NCBI RefSeq assembly: GCF_033958435.1
Contig: NC_134138.1
Coordinates: 264,531,798 to 264,595,797 of the forward strand
Direction of reading: 5' to 3'
DNA length: 64,000 nucleotides
Origin: Carettochelys insculpta
Taxonomy: Eukaryota > Chordata > Testudines > Carettochelyidae
Position 1 is the stretch's first letter; the number at the start of each line of letters is the position of its first letter. Below are positions 35,040 through 47,039 of the stretch, piece after piece. Under the pieces are notes generated by a model. The model searched no databases, was not told the origin of the DNA, and worked only from the letters and a program-made list of their open reading frames with translations. The position numbers were made by a program, and so were the translations under genes.

Positions 35040-36130
35040 CAGTGGTTCTTGATCTTTCAAAATTACTGTACCCCTTTCAGGAGTCTGATTTGTCTTGCAC
35101 ATCCCCAAGTTTCACTTCACTTAAAACCTGCAACCTTACAAAATCAGTCATGAAAATGCATGTTATTATTGAAAATTTGCTTATTTTTCTTTTTACCATA
35201 TAATTATTAAACAAATGGATTGGAACACAAAGATCACAATTACATTTCAGTGTAATCTTCAAGCTCGTTTTTCACTGGTGAGTCTTGTTATTCTGGGAGA
35301 CAGTGAAGTAACAACAACATTAAGTTCTTCAGTTTGTTTTTTTTTGTCTGAATAGCAGCCATTGCAGAAAATGAGATTTCACAAAGAAATATTAACCCCA
35401 AAGGTAACAGAGCATCCAAAGCCTGGTTCCAAAGGAGTTTTTTCATACTAAACACCAGAACTGGGTTAGTGTGAAGTCATTAAACTTCATTTGTGGACCA
35501 CGGTCTAAGGACAGCTCAGAAGATTTGCTTGGTGACTGGCACAGAGCTTACTCCTGCTAGCATCTGACAAAATGAATGAATTTCTTACCTAGTCGAGGTG
35601 AGCTGAGTTGTGTTCATTGCTGGGGAAATATCACTTGAACTCAGTTGTCAAGTGGTCCAAATAATGTACACAGAAAGCTTCAAGTACTTTTGTAGAAATA
35701 GTTGAAAGCTTTTTTCCATATTTAAGCTCTGAAGTGTGGAACTCAAAGCTTTCTTTAAAAAAATTCTATGGGCTTACCTGCATGCACAAGGTGTTTTGTC
35801 CTCAAATGTCATTGCAAATGCACCATTTCATACTGTTATTTGAGAGAGTTTCTCCTCAAAGGGAACACAAAGCCTAAGCTGAATTGTTATTTGTAGATGT
35901 GAATCCACAAGCAATACGTTCCTTGCAAAGCCAATGATGTTTTTTTTTTCCGAGTCACTTCCAATTTTTTTTCTACAATTTTTACTGTTGTCACTACCTC
36001 AGCTCCCAGTTCATTTAAAAAAAAAATCCATCAATTGTTTACATTTCAACCATTTACATGCCATGAAAATTTCAACATCATTAACATGATTGTATGCATT
36101 GGCAAATGACATAAAACACGTCTAATACAA
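35040..36130 (-). mobile_element. hAT DNA transposon fragment
   Basis: The left terminus CAGTGGTTCTTGATCTTTC is a typical hAT end (CAGTGGTTCTCAACC). Next come TACTGTACCCCTTTCAGGAG and GTCTGATTTGTCTTGC, which recur in the element at 53.6 kb, and after them transposase remnants on the minus strand. The right terminus could not be found, so the copy is incomplete or its end has decayed; the right limit is approximate. Confidence 0.65.
35330..35450 (-). pseudogene. hAT transposase C-terminal dimerisation domain remnant
   Basis: One minus-strand frame reads LLPLGLIFLCEISFSAMAAI followed by QTKKNKL. This matches the hAT family dimerisation motif (pattern 'LCExxFSALxxIKTKxRNRL'), the most conserved C-terminal part of hAT transposases. 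Upstream on the same strand (35450-36000) a YLDHLTTEFK..YFPSNE-like segment suggests further transposase sequence, but stops and frame changes interrupt it. The protein would bind and cut transposon ends; this copy cannot make it. Confidence 0.62.
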
Positions 36131-36169
36131 TGTATGCATGCACTTTACGTTACCGTATAAAAATGACAT

Positions 36170-36980
36170 TGTATGAATATTTTAGCTGTACGAGATTTGC
36201 ACTCACTGCCACGATGCCTCCTGTTGGCTAGTTCAAGAATTAGCTGTGCCAGCTTCAGAGTTCCCTCCACTGGCTGGTGTCTTACCTGTCATTATTTGTT
36301 TCTCCAAAGTTTCTACCACAGCATTCTGTCAGGACCTATGTCTCTTCCAGACCATGGCACCCCCACTTTCCCTGGGTACTTCCTACTTCAGCATCCACAT
36401 TCTGGGGTCCTCCCCTCTTGGGGACTCCAGTTACCACTAAGCCCACTATTAGCCTCTACCCCTTTCCCTCAGGGGAAACTGCAATCACATTTTTCCACAC
36501 TCATCATTAGCAATGGGGTGGGGGTGGACCTACTGCCTCATCCTACCTCAGCTGCCCATCTCAGGCCTACTATGTCCTTAGGTCTTTATAACAAGGCCAC
36601 AGCCTTCAAGTTTGCCAGAAGAGAGCTTCCCAGCTCCTCCTGCCCTTTCCCAGCATTGCCCTGCCCAACATACCCCATTTGTACGGGCAGCAAGTCCTTC
36701 CCTCCCCCAAGATGTGTGGAGACTGACTTCCCTGTGCTCTGCAGCCTCTCTTATAGGGCCTACCCCAGCCCTGATTGGCAACCTCATACTCTCTCCTGAA
36801 ATCGAGGGAAATTTTAAACAAGTTCCTGAAATGATGTGTACCTAGTGGAGCTGTTTGAGGCTGGGCATCACACAGTCATGCTGCTATGTTTGTATAGACA
36901 TGATTGTCTGAAGTGATGAAACTTGCTGGGTCCAAAGAGACATGAGTTTCAGTCACAAAGGTGAATAGATGGCTATAAAG
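36170..36980. other. Unidentified stretch with a long fortuitous open frame
   Basis: A plus-strand frame of 208 codons (36173-36799) is open, but its peptide is rich in Ser, Pro and Leu without a recognisable domain, and shorter frames overlap it in all registers. The DNA is C-rich and may be part of a dispersed repeat. I do not call a gene. Confidence 0.4.
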
Positions 36981-37259
36981 CAGGGTTGCAACATTCACAA
37001 GGGTTCGGTGTTGAGAACCCTCATGAATGTTGAATTTCACGAATGATGAATATCATTCACCAGAGCCCCGGGGAAGTGGCAGCTGCCACCTCTCCCCACC
37101 TGGAGCCCTAGAGAAGCAGCAGCTGCTGGCTCTCTCTGTCAATGGAGCTCCGGGGAAGTGGAGGCTGCTGGCACTCCCGACCTGGAGTCCCAGGGAAGTG
37201 GCAGCCACTCACGAATAACTGAATTCATGAATGTTAAACTCTCAAATGTTGGGACCTTA
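36981..37259. repeat. Possible MITE containing a 40-42 bp minisatellite
   Basis: The left end GGGTTGCAACATTCACAAGG and the right end (reverse complement AAGGTCCCAACATTTGAGAG) are similar inverted ends. Between them, 37061-37207 holds about 3.6 tandem units of 40-42 bp; the unit landmark GAGCCCC / GAGCCCT / GAGCTCC / GAGTCCC occurs at 37063, 37103, 37145 and 37185, each followed by a GGGAAGTGG-type word. The array is open in one frame by chance (63 codons). Confidence 0.55.
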
Positions 37260-37539
37260 CAGTATGTGCAATGGCAATGTTATAAATACCAAGGAAGAAA
37301 ATTAATTGCTTTAGGATGCTAACCAGGATGTAGCACTTTATAGTGATAAGTATGCTAGACATACCTGAGAGTTATGTCCAAAGTATTTATCTGAGTTCCT
37401 AAATGAGGAGTAATTGGGTAAAAAGAAAAAGGTGGAAGATACAGGCTATACATCAGCAAATGGTTCCCAAAATAAGACCCTAAAGAACATGGTAGTCTCC
37501 ATATGGAAGGAATGGAAATCCATTCTTCAGTCTATTTTA

Positions 37540-37660
37540 AATGTCCCCAGTGAGACATTAGGAAACATACTGTAAGGAACAATTCTACCACCAGGCAAGG
37601 TGATGGATTGGATGACCAGACAGGTCATTTCTGCTCTAGTTTCTACAGTTCTGTAAATGC
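37540..37660 (+). mobile_element. CR1 3' end fragment
   Basis: CAGTGAGACATTAGGAAACA with TACTGTAAGGAACAATTCTACC, then GATGGATTGGATGACCAGACAGG and TTCTACAGTTCTG, follow the CR1 3' untranslated region and tail, much mutated. Confidence 0.5.
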
Positions 37661-37994
37661 ACAGAGGTAATGAAATAGAAGCCAGTGACACAGAAAAGAA
37701 AGGAGAGTACAGGGTATGGATGTAGTCACATTTACATCCACTGGACGCAGCTGGGAAACCTGACTATCAAAGGGAGATCAAGGAGACTGGGTGCTTGTGT
37801 TTGTATAGGACCTAACACATTAGGGCCATTCCTAGTACTCCTGCAATACAAATACATTTTATAAATAACAATAATTTGAGTCTGAGCTTGTTCCTCTCAT
37901 TCACTTCCCCCTTTGAAAATTTTACCTGCAGGAAGTTATAATGAAACCACAAAACTATGTCTTTAAGACAAACAAAGACACTAAACATTCCTGC

Positions 37995-38066
37995 CTCAAG
38001 AGCACGGGATGGCTTCAGCTGATTTATGGAGGTCCCTTCCAGTCCGACATTCCCATTGTTCTATTA
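37995..38066 (+). mobile_element. CR1 3' tail fragment
   Basis: CAGCTGATTTATGGAGGTCCC, TTCCAGTCCGACATTCCCATTG and TTCTATTATA match the last 60-70 bp of CR1, with a partly mutated terminal repeat. Confidence 0.5.
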
Positions 38067-38069
38067 TAA

Positions 38070-40430
38070 CAGCTATGGACCAATACAGATATTCTGAGCA
38101 TAGAAAATGACCTCACAGATGCTGGAACATGTATATTCTTCAGTAGTTCATTGTGCAGCAAAGTTTTGCCAATATTTAGTGGTAAATCTGGGAATGCGTA
38201 GAGGTGTCAACCAGGCTGCCTGATTAATGGGATCACTGGAGGAGATTATCAAAGGAAAATGGTTTGGTGGTTCTTCATAGAGAAGCTCTAAAGGCAGTGG
38301 TGGCAGTTACAGGAATGTGAGCTTCATCTCTGAAGCCTTATACAGAATGGATAGGAAAATTCCACCTTATCCTCTATGACTGTTACGTGTGATAACTGTC
38401 TGTCAAGCTACATACATACATACAAACATTTTTTGAGAAGCCCCTACTTTCTGTATAACCTTGACCATTTCCAACTCTGCTGCAGGAACACCATTGCCAT
38501 TATTCTCTCCAGTCTTACATTCTAAATTGCTGACTACAAACATGAGTTGTGATGTAGCTGTACGTGTGATGTGGGTTTTGACGGCCCCTCTCCATCCTAG
38601 CACCTGAAATGTGCCTGGGCCTCATTCAGGAATGCTCCAATGCCAGCCCTTTATATTTAATCTATATTCTGTATTACATTGGCAGCACAAAACAAAGGAT
38701 TTCAGAGAAATTCTGAATTTGCCACCTGCCAAAAGGAATTTGCAAACAAAATAAAATTCTAGAGAAATGCAAGAGATTTCGCCTATCAACATTTCAAAGA
38801 AAGACCAAAGCTATGCAAAGGAACAGACAAGATACAAAATAGCTTTGTCTGAAGACTTCTTCCCTATAGTAAATTTTTTTTTAAACAGCACTATGCTTCT
38901 TGGGACTTCTTGTCACCAAGTCTTTGGTTGATAGACAGCTTTCCTATTGGAGTGAAAGGCAGTAAATTGAATCCATGGATGTCCAACTGAAAATCAGACT
39001 AACATTATTATTTAAGATTAAGGAGAAGGAAGATTAGTACTGGTGTATGTCTTTTATTCCTGCCCATTCATCTCCATAAAAAGTTAAAACAAATTAATTA
39101 ATCCAATTATAAATAGCTTTCTAAGTATAAATTGCCCCTTTTATTCAACTCCTGGGCACACGAGGCCTGAAACAATTTAGGTCTTCTAAAGCTAGGTGAA
39201 AGCTCTGTTAATGTTTTCAGTCAATTGCTATTTAGTATCTGTAAATAAACTGGCTAATAAATGGGTGTCCAGCCAAATGCATTAATTTCTTGTGGGACAC
39301 AAAACATGGGGAGAGGAGTGAAATACTGATGGAAGATTATCTAGGCCTGTCCTGTCTGGTTTAACAGATGTTTATGAGCACAGGCAGAGCTGCTCGTCAG
39401 ACTTACTGAACCTGCTAATGACATAAGAGATTTCATTTCAGACAATTCATTTGAATCTTTCTGCACTTACTGCACCAGGATATAAGCTTCCTGTTAAAAA
39501 CGTACTCTACTCCCATAGACGGGGGCAATGGAAGGGATTATGGGGCAGATTTCTAAATATTCAGACAGGTGAGTAGAAGGATTTTGAAATGCACTTAGGC
39601 TTTTGAAATCAAAGTTAGGCATGAAGACAATTATGAAAATCTTACTATCTGCATTTTAAGCACTTAAATATTCTTTGGAGTCTGGTTCTATATGCCTAAG
39701 ACAAGAGGGTCTGGCTTTTGCTTATTAGCTATGCCCATGTAAATTTTGCAGTCTAAGTAAGCAATATTCTTACACAAATTCCCAAAACCTTATGAATCAA
39801 ATTAGGTTCTCAATTGTATCCTGGCTTCATCTTGACTGACTAGGATACACAGTTAAAACATAATTGAATTGCTGTACATATGGCAATGGAACAGATGTTA
39901 ATTAACATTAAAAATATCTCCAACCACAAAACTCCACACCATTGATGCAAAAATGTTAATACAATTATAATAATTTATTCTTATAATTTTAGGTTATTAG
40001 AGACTTGCCTGTGCCGTTGCTGAATTTTTAAAGGATATAATTATCTTCATACACATCATATTTGGAGAACATGGTAGCTCACATGATTATGTTTTAGCTC
40101 CTTATTTAATTACATGGACTCTTCAAGTTAATTAAGGAAATTCCTGGGAGAGCTGTATTTTCTGTCTACTAGAAACACACCAAAAGTTTCAAAGAACATA
40201 ACACTTCCTGAATGATAAAACCTTCAAATGTGTTTGAATAGACTCTAGAACACAGGTTTATAACATCAATTTTGCTTTAACTTTCTCTGCCATTTTCTTC
40301 TATAATATGTCTTGAAAGATGCATATAAGTGTTCTGTCTTGTGATCTGTGCTTTGCACAGAGTATTTGACATGAGTGTTTAATTGAACATTTTAAATATA
40401 CAGAAAATGAAATTACATAAATCTAGTAAC
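38070..40430. other. Unannotated AT-rich DNA
   Basis: No gene or clear element is seen. Near 39550-39680 a weak self-complementary amniote repeat relic (TTTGAAATGCACTTAGGC, TTGAAATCAAAGTTAGG) may be present. Confidence 0.45.
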
Positions 40431-40436
40431 CATAGG

Positions 40437-40957
40437 GGGTGTCCAGGGACGGGTAGCACCTCTGGTGTGGGGATTTGTCATGTCTCTTCAGGGACAGTTT
40501 GTGCACCTTTGGTCCCCACCTGGCACCCAGCTCTCACCTGTGGCTCCAAGAAGCTGTAGCATGCAGTGGCCACACCCTGATAAACTGCTTCAATGGGTGG
40601 ACTAAACCATGTGAGTGTAGCCAGCAGGTCTGAAACCTGGGGTGAGCTAGAGAATTGCCTGTCCCAGCATGCAAAGGTGGCCCTGGCAGATTGGACAGAT
40701 GAGATCAACAACAAGATCCAACGACTAGGAAGGCTGTTCTGCAATGCTCTGTGGAGAGTGAAGGGCATGACAAGGCACCAAAGATGGCATGGCCACCCAC
40801 TGCAGCCTAGGAAGTCCCAGCCGTGACCACTTTTTGTACCACTGGAACCAGGCTTCTGAGGTCCAGAGAGTGGAACTGCCCCTCTGCAACAGCTTTTCCA
40901 CTTTAAACGTTCTGCTGCACAGGTTCTTTGCGCATTCTCATCACTTCTGTCCACCTA
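40437..40957 (+). mobile_element. 5' untranslated part of an APE-type LINE, cut off by a younger LINE
   Basis: The stretch (GGTGTCCAGGGACGGGTAGC, CTCTTCAGGGACAGTTTGTG, AGGTCCAGAGAGTGGAACTG) is GC-richer than its surroundings. I recognise it as the 5' region that precedes the endonuclease frame of the LINE continuing at 42267. The CR1/L2-like element begins at about 40958, so this looks like the left half of a split element. Open frames here (up to 158 codons on the minus strand) have no domain. Confidence 0.5.
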
Positions 40958-42266
40958 TTAGAGTTCTTTGAAGGGGTTAACAAGCATGTGGACAGGGAGG
41001 ATCCAGTAGACATAGTATACTTAGATTTCCAGAGAGCCTTTGACACAGTCCCTCACCAAAGGCTCTTATGTAAATTAGGTGGTCATGGGATAGGAGGAAA
41101 GATCCTTTCATGGGTTGGGAACTGGTTAAAAGACAGGAAACAAAGGGTAGGAATAAATGGTAAATTTTCACAATGGAATGGGGTAACTAGTGGGGTTCCC
41201 CAAGGGTCAGTCCTGGGACCAATCTTGTTCAACTTATTCGTCAATGATCTAGAGAAAGGGGTAAGAAGTGAGGTGGCAAAGTTTGCAGATTACACCAAAC
41301 TGTTCAGGATAGTCAAAACCAAAGCAGACTGTGAAGAACTTCAAAAAGATCTCAGCAAACTGAGTGAATGGGCAGCAAAATGTCAAATGAAATTTAATGT
41401 GGGTAAGTGTAAGGTAATGCACATTGGGAAAAATAACCCCAATTATACATATAATATGATGGGGGCAAATTTAGCTACAACTGATCAGGAAAGGGATCTT
41501 GGAATTATAGTGGATAGTTCTCTGAATACATCCACACAGTGTGCAGCGGCAGTCAGTAAAGCAAATAGGATGTCAGGAATAATTAAAAAAGGGATAGAAA
41601 ATAAGACAAAGAATATCTTACTTCCCCTATATAAAACTATGGTATGCCCACATCTTGAGTACTGCGTGCAGATGTGGTCTCCTCACCTCAAAAAAGATAT
41701 ATTGGCATCAGAAAAGGGCAACTAAAATGATTAAGGGTTTGGAACGGGTCCCATATGAGGAAAGGCTAGAGAGACTGGGACTTTTCACTCTAGAAAAGAG
41801 GAGACGGGGCGATATGATAGAGGTATATAAAATCATGAATGGTGTGGAGAAAGTGAATACAGAAAAGTTATTTACTTGTTCCCATAATATAAGAACTAGA
41901 GGACACCAAATGAAATTGATGGGTAGCAGGTTCAAAACTAATAAAAGAAAGTTTTTCTTCACACAGCGCACAGTCAACCTGTGGAACTCCTTACCAGAGG
42001 ATGCTGTGAAGGCCAGGACTCTAACAGAGTTTAAAAAAGAGCTCGATAAATATTTGGAGGTTAGGACCATAGATGGCTATTAGCAAGGGGTAAGGTATGG
42101 TACCTAGCCTTTTGTCGAAGGCAGGAGATGGATTGCGGGAGACAAGTCTCTTGATCATTGTCTTCGGTTCACCTCCTCTGGGGCACCAGGCATTGGCTAC
42201 TGTTGGCAGACAGGATACTGGGCTAGACGGACCTTTGGTCTGACCCGGTATGGCCGTTCTTATGTA
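40958..42266 (+). mobile_element. Younger CR1/L2-like LINE, RT half, one frame shift
   Basis: A 265-codon frame (40928-41725) carries the RT domain: VDIVYLDFQRAFDTVPHQRL (41000-41060), [20 protein letters not shown] (about 41177-41240), then KFADYTKLF (about 41278-41305), and [19 protein letters not shown] frame shift near 41700 moves to the next frame, reading [18 protein letters not shown] ... [19 protein letters not shown] to the stop at 42083. The 3' untranslated part ends GGTCTGACCCGGTATGGCCG TTCTTATGT at 42266. The catalytic FADD is FADY here, so even the intact frame could not encode an active RT. It is 5'-truncated and much younger than the copy at 30.2-32.4 kb. Confidence 0.88.
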
Positions 42267-45200
42267 CCTCAAAGTCCTGCAGCAATGGCGAAGGGGCGAA
42301 GCAACAGGTGGAGGTGACCACTGGGAGTCGTAGCTCCAAACCTGCACATAGGCGGCCTGTGGACTTTGGTCACTCGACTCTGACCCCGGGACAACAGAGG
42401 AGTTCGGTAGCACCCCAGGTGACTGAGCAGGCCTTTTTAGGAACAGCACTGCTCATCTTCAAAATGAGGGAGGGGACTAGAAAAGGTGTCCCAAAAATTG
42501 CTTGTCCCAACCAAAATGGCCAGCATGCCACAGCTGGCAGTTTTTCCCTCACAGCGGTCAAAAACAGTGAAAAGAAAGATATTTGCAGCATGGAACATTC
42601 GCACCCTCTTGGGCAGGGAGAATGCTATGAGGCCTGAGAGAAGAATGGCCCTCATAGCAAGGGAATTGGCATGTTATAACATTGACATAGCCGCCCTGAA
42701 CGAGACCAGACTGGCAGAGGAAGGATCCATCTGCAAACCAAAAGGAGGTTACACCTTCTTCTGGCAAGGCAGGCCAGAAAATGAAGACAGAATCCACGGA
42801 GTGGGACTTGCCATCAAGCTATCACTTCTGCACCAGCTTCCTGACCTACCAACTTGAATCAGTGACCATCTGATCAAGCTCCGTTTCCGCATCAACACCT
42901 CTCACCACTTTACAGTTATCAGCGCTTAGGCCCCCACACTGACTAGCAGTGACAAAGCAAAAGGAAGTTTCGATGAGGACCTTGACCATCTTGTGAAAGC
43001 AACTCCTCCTAATGACAAGCTTCGTCTGTTGGGTGACTTCAATGCCAGGGTCAGCAAGGACTGTAGGACCTGGAAAGGGGTGCTGGAGCATCATGGTGTT
43101 GGTAACATGAATGTTAATGGCTGCCTTTTGCTAAGCTTGTGTGCAGAAAACGACCGGACGATTACCAACACTCTTCAGGCAAGCCGATAAATACAAGACC
43201 ACCTGGATGCACCCGAGATTGAAACAGTGGCACCTGAGTGACTTTGTCATCAGTCACAGGCAGGACATTTGAGATGTTAAGATCACCAGGGCCATGAGGG
43301 GATCTGAGCGCTGGACAGATCATAGACTTGTCAGATCAGTCCTTATGCTGCATATAACACCACTGCACCGCAAGAAGCTCAAGGTTGTCAGACCCTCCTT
43401 CAACCTCGGGAAGTTGCAACATACTGGTCATCATGAGAAATTTGCAGCCTGCCTTGACGAAGTGCTGACGTCCCATGGACCTCTGACCTGAGACCCAACA
43501 CAAAAGTGGGACCAGTTCAAAACCCTGGTGACGGAGTCAGCCAAGTCAACACTAGGACTGAAGAAGAGAGTTCATCAAGACTGGTTTGATGAAGATGACG
43601 AAACCATCATGAAGATCTTAGAGGAAAAACAGAACGCATTTCTGCTACGGCAAATGATCAGTCCTCAGTCTCCAAATGTGATCATTTCAAACGCCTTCAG
43701 AGCCAGGTGCAAATGGCACTTTGCAAAATGCAAGATATGTGGTGGGAGAGTAAAGCTGATGAAGTCCAATACTATGCTGACACCAAGAACTCCAATATCT
43801 TCTTCAGGGCTATTAAAGCTATACACGGACTTTCAAAGCCAAGCACTACACCTCCTGCCTGCAGATGGCATGACCCTTCTGAGGGAGAAGAATAGCATCA
43901 GCAATAGGTAGAGAGAACACTTCAGCAACTTTCTCAACAGACCCTCCATTGTTGACCCTGTGGCCCTAAGCCAGATCCCTCAGAAACCTACAAAAGACAG
44001 TCTCGACCTGCCCCCTACAATGGATGAGGTCAGAAAGGCAATCAGCCAGACCAACTCTGGCAAAGCCCCTGGAGTGGACAGCATCCCTACTGACATTTTC
44101 AAAGAGGCAGGACCAATGTCACTTGAAGCCTTTCACAACATCTTGATCAGCATCTGGGAAGACGACATGCCCAAAGACTTTAAGAATGCTACAATCATCT
44201 CGTTCTTCAAGCACAAGGGCAACAAAGCTGACTGTGGAAGTTACTGGGGCATCTCCCTTCTCTGTACTGCTGGGAAGATCTTGGCTTGAGTCATCCTCAA
44301 TCGTCTGATCACCAGCATCTCAGAGGAGAACCTACCAGAGGCACAGTGTGGTTTTCGCCCAGGCCACAGCACCATTGACATGATCTTTGCTGTTCGTCAG
44401 GTCCAGGAAAAGTGCACAGAGCAGAACTTGGATTGATACACTGTCTTTATAGACCTGACCAAGGCGTTTGACACCGTCAACAGAGAAGCCCTGTGGATTA
44501 TCCTGTCAAAACTTGGTGGCCAGAGAAGATTCATTAACCTCATATGCCTGTTCCACGATGACATGACTGGCTTTGCTCTTTCAAATGGTGAGTCCTCAGA
44601 TCCATTTGAGATATCCAATGGTGTGAAGCAAGGGTGCATGCTGACCCCACTGTTATTCAACCTCTTTTCACATGTGCCCTCCGCCACACAATTAGGGACC
44701 TGGACCATGGAGTCTACATAAAATACAGACTTGATGGGTCACTTTTTGACCTTCGTCGTCTGAATGCTAAAACCAAGATGCTTGAGAGGATCATCCTTGA
44801 AGCCCTTTTTGCTGATGACTGTGCACTTATGGCACACAAGGAATCTGATCTCCAGCTCATCGTCAACAAGTTTGCTGATGCTACTTGACTCTTTGCTTTG
44901 ACCATCAGCATAGGAAAGACCAAGGTACTGTTTCATCCTGCTCCAGGATCTGCTGTTCTCCCTGTTTCAATCTTTATTGAAGGTACAGAGTTAAAAACAG
45001 CAGAGTAGTTCAAGTACCTTGGCAGCGTGATAGCCAACGTTGGCACCCTTGGCAAAGAAATCAATGCCAGAATCTGCCAGGCCAGCCAGGCACTAGGACG
45101 TCTGAGAGCGCAAGTGTTGAATCAGCACAATATCTAACAGTCCACTAAACTAAAAGTGTACAAGGCTGTAGTCCTGACCAGTCTCCTGTATGCCTGTGAA

Positions 45201-46000
45201 ACCTGGACCTTGTACAGAAACCATATAAAACTGTTGGAGTGCTTCCACATGCATAGCCTGAGGTCAATACTGCACATTCAATGGCAGGACAGAGTTACGA
45301 ACCTCGAAGTCCTGGACAGAGCAGGAACCACGAGCACCGAAGCCACGATTCTGAAAGCCCAGCTTCGCTGGACAGGGCATGTTATACGAATGAAGGAGTT
45401 AAGAATCCCTAAGCAACTCTCTACAGTGAGCTCTCCCAGGGGAAAAGGAATCAAGGTAGGCCTGGCAAGAGATATAAAGACTGCATGAAGGCCAACATTA
45501 CTCATGCTGGTTTAAAACCAGATTAGCTAGAGCAGCATGCAAAACATCAAACAGGCTGGCATGCTCTCGTACAACACACTTATGACAACTTTGAAGAGCA
45601 GTGATGCATACGCCTTGTTGATGCTTGTGAGAGGAAGAAAGCAACAGCAGCAGCCACACCAACAGAGCCAGGACAATTCCCTTGCCCCCACTGTGAATGC
45701 CCATGCCGTTCAAAGCTTGGACTCCTCAGCCATATGTGGGTCCACAACCGATGAGCCTGTGCAAACTCAAGACATCGTCGTCAGACATGATGGACTACCT
45801 ACAAAAGTAATCATAGGGTCAAAGAAGCACCCAAACCACAAGACCATACACATCCCTACATCTAAGACACCAGGCTGGTCTAAAAATGATCTCTATCTCA
45901 AGAAAATGGACTCTGTAAAATATTTCTTTGATAACAAGCAGGCCTATATAGCTATTCTCAACCAAGGATCTGAACATGGTTTGAAAATCTGAAGTAAGTC
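42267..46000 (+). mobile_element. APE-type LINE: endonuclease, RT and C-terminal region (pseudogene)
   Basis: Plus-strand frames in order: endonuclease start AAWNIRTLLGRENAMRPERR and IDIAALNETRLAEEG (42570-42730), YTFFWQGRPENEDRIHGVGL, LRLLGDFNARVSKD (about 43020-43060), SERWTDHRLVRSVL (43300s, the C-terminal endonuclease 'DHR' motif); RT motifs SGKAPGVDSIPTDIFKEAG (44060s), QCGFRPGHSTIDMIFAVRQ, VFIDLTKAFDTVN (about 44440-44480), GVKQGCMLTPLLFNLF, and LFADDCALMAH (about 44807-44838); then LTSLLYACETWTLYRNHIK (45170s) and LKAQLRWTGHVIRM. A TGA stop at 44434-44436 and other stops and indels break it. Proteins of this LINE are often misannotated as 'craniofacial development protein 2-like'. Together with 40437-40957 it is nearly full length. 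Confidence 0.85.
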
Positions 46001-46290
46001 TCTCAACACTTGTGGTAAGTGAACATGGCTACTCTTACTCCAGTTTCTGCCATACCTACCTTCTTTGTCCTTTGCATTAGAAGTTCCCAGCTTTTGTTTC
46101 TCTCTTTTGTCTGGACCATTCTAAACATTTGTATCTGCCAGCACAAAAAAGCAACAGCACGAGTTTCTAGTGGCACAGGAAATGTTTTATGGGCCACATA
46201 GAAACATGGTACATGGCAAGTAAAACTTTCCCAAGTCTCCAATTCAGATTACAGTCTGACTGAGTATAATCGATGGCTGTTTTACCCAAA

Positions 46291-46732
46291 GGCTGGGTCT
46301 ACACGAGCCCCTTCCTTTCGAAAGAGGCATGTTAATGAGCGGGTTCAAAAGATGCTAATGAGGCACTGCAATGAATATGCTGCATCTCATTAGCATAGCA
46401 GTGGCTGTGGCGATTTGAAAGTGCAGTTTTTCGAATCGCGCACCACCTGTGGAGATGGGACCTTCCGAAAGGATCCCCACCCCCGAGTTTTCAAAAGCCC
46501 TTCTTCCTATCTGATGTTAGGAAGAAGGGCTTTCGAAAACTGGGGGTGGCTCCTTTCAGAAGGTCCCATCTCCACGGGCGGAGCACAATTCGAAAAGCCG
46601 CACTTTCGAATTGCCACGGATGCCATTATGCTAATGAGGCACTGCATATTCATTGCACCGCCTCATTACCATCTTTTAAACCCGCTCATTAATATGCCCC
46701 TCTTGAAAGGAAAGGACTCATGTAGACACAGG
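46291..46732. mobile_element. Complete family-A fold-back element (about 440-bp hairpin)
   Basis: The whole element is one inverted repeat with its centre near 46512. The left arm GGCTGGGTCTACACGAGCC ... TTCGAAAGAGGCATGTTAATG ... TTCTTCCTATCTGATG mirrors the right arm, which ends CTCATGTAGACACAGG. Arms are about 215 bp. A 3-bp AAA duplication flanks it (46288-46290 and 46733-46735). There is no coding capacity, so it would depend on a transposase in trans. An RNA copy would fold into a long hairpin. Confidence 0.78.
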
Positions 46733-47039
46733 AAAGAGTACAGGATCAGACTTAGTATCTAACCATGTTGACCCTATGCATAAAATGTAAATATTTAAGA
46801 GATGTCTACACAGCAAAACTATTTCGAAATAACGGCCATTATTTCAAAATAATTTTGGAAGTTTCTACAAAACGCAGCTGCTATGGGCTTATTTTGAAAC
46901 ACGTAATCCTCATTGCACAAGGAATTACACCTATTTTGAAATACCTATTTTGAAATAGGGGCTGTATAGACAGGGAATACAGTCCATTTCAAAATAAGCC
47001 AGAGTGCAACCAATGGCTCTATTTTGAAATAGGCTGTAT

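Noticed and set aside
36173..36799. 208-codon open frame on the plus strand
   Set aside because: Low-complexity Ser/Pro/Leu peptide without a domain, with other open frames across it; no promoter or splice context.
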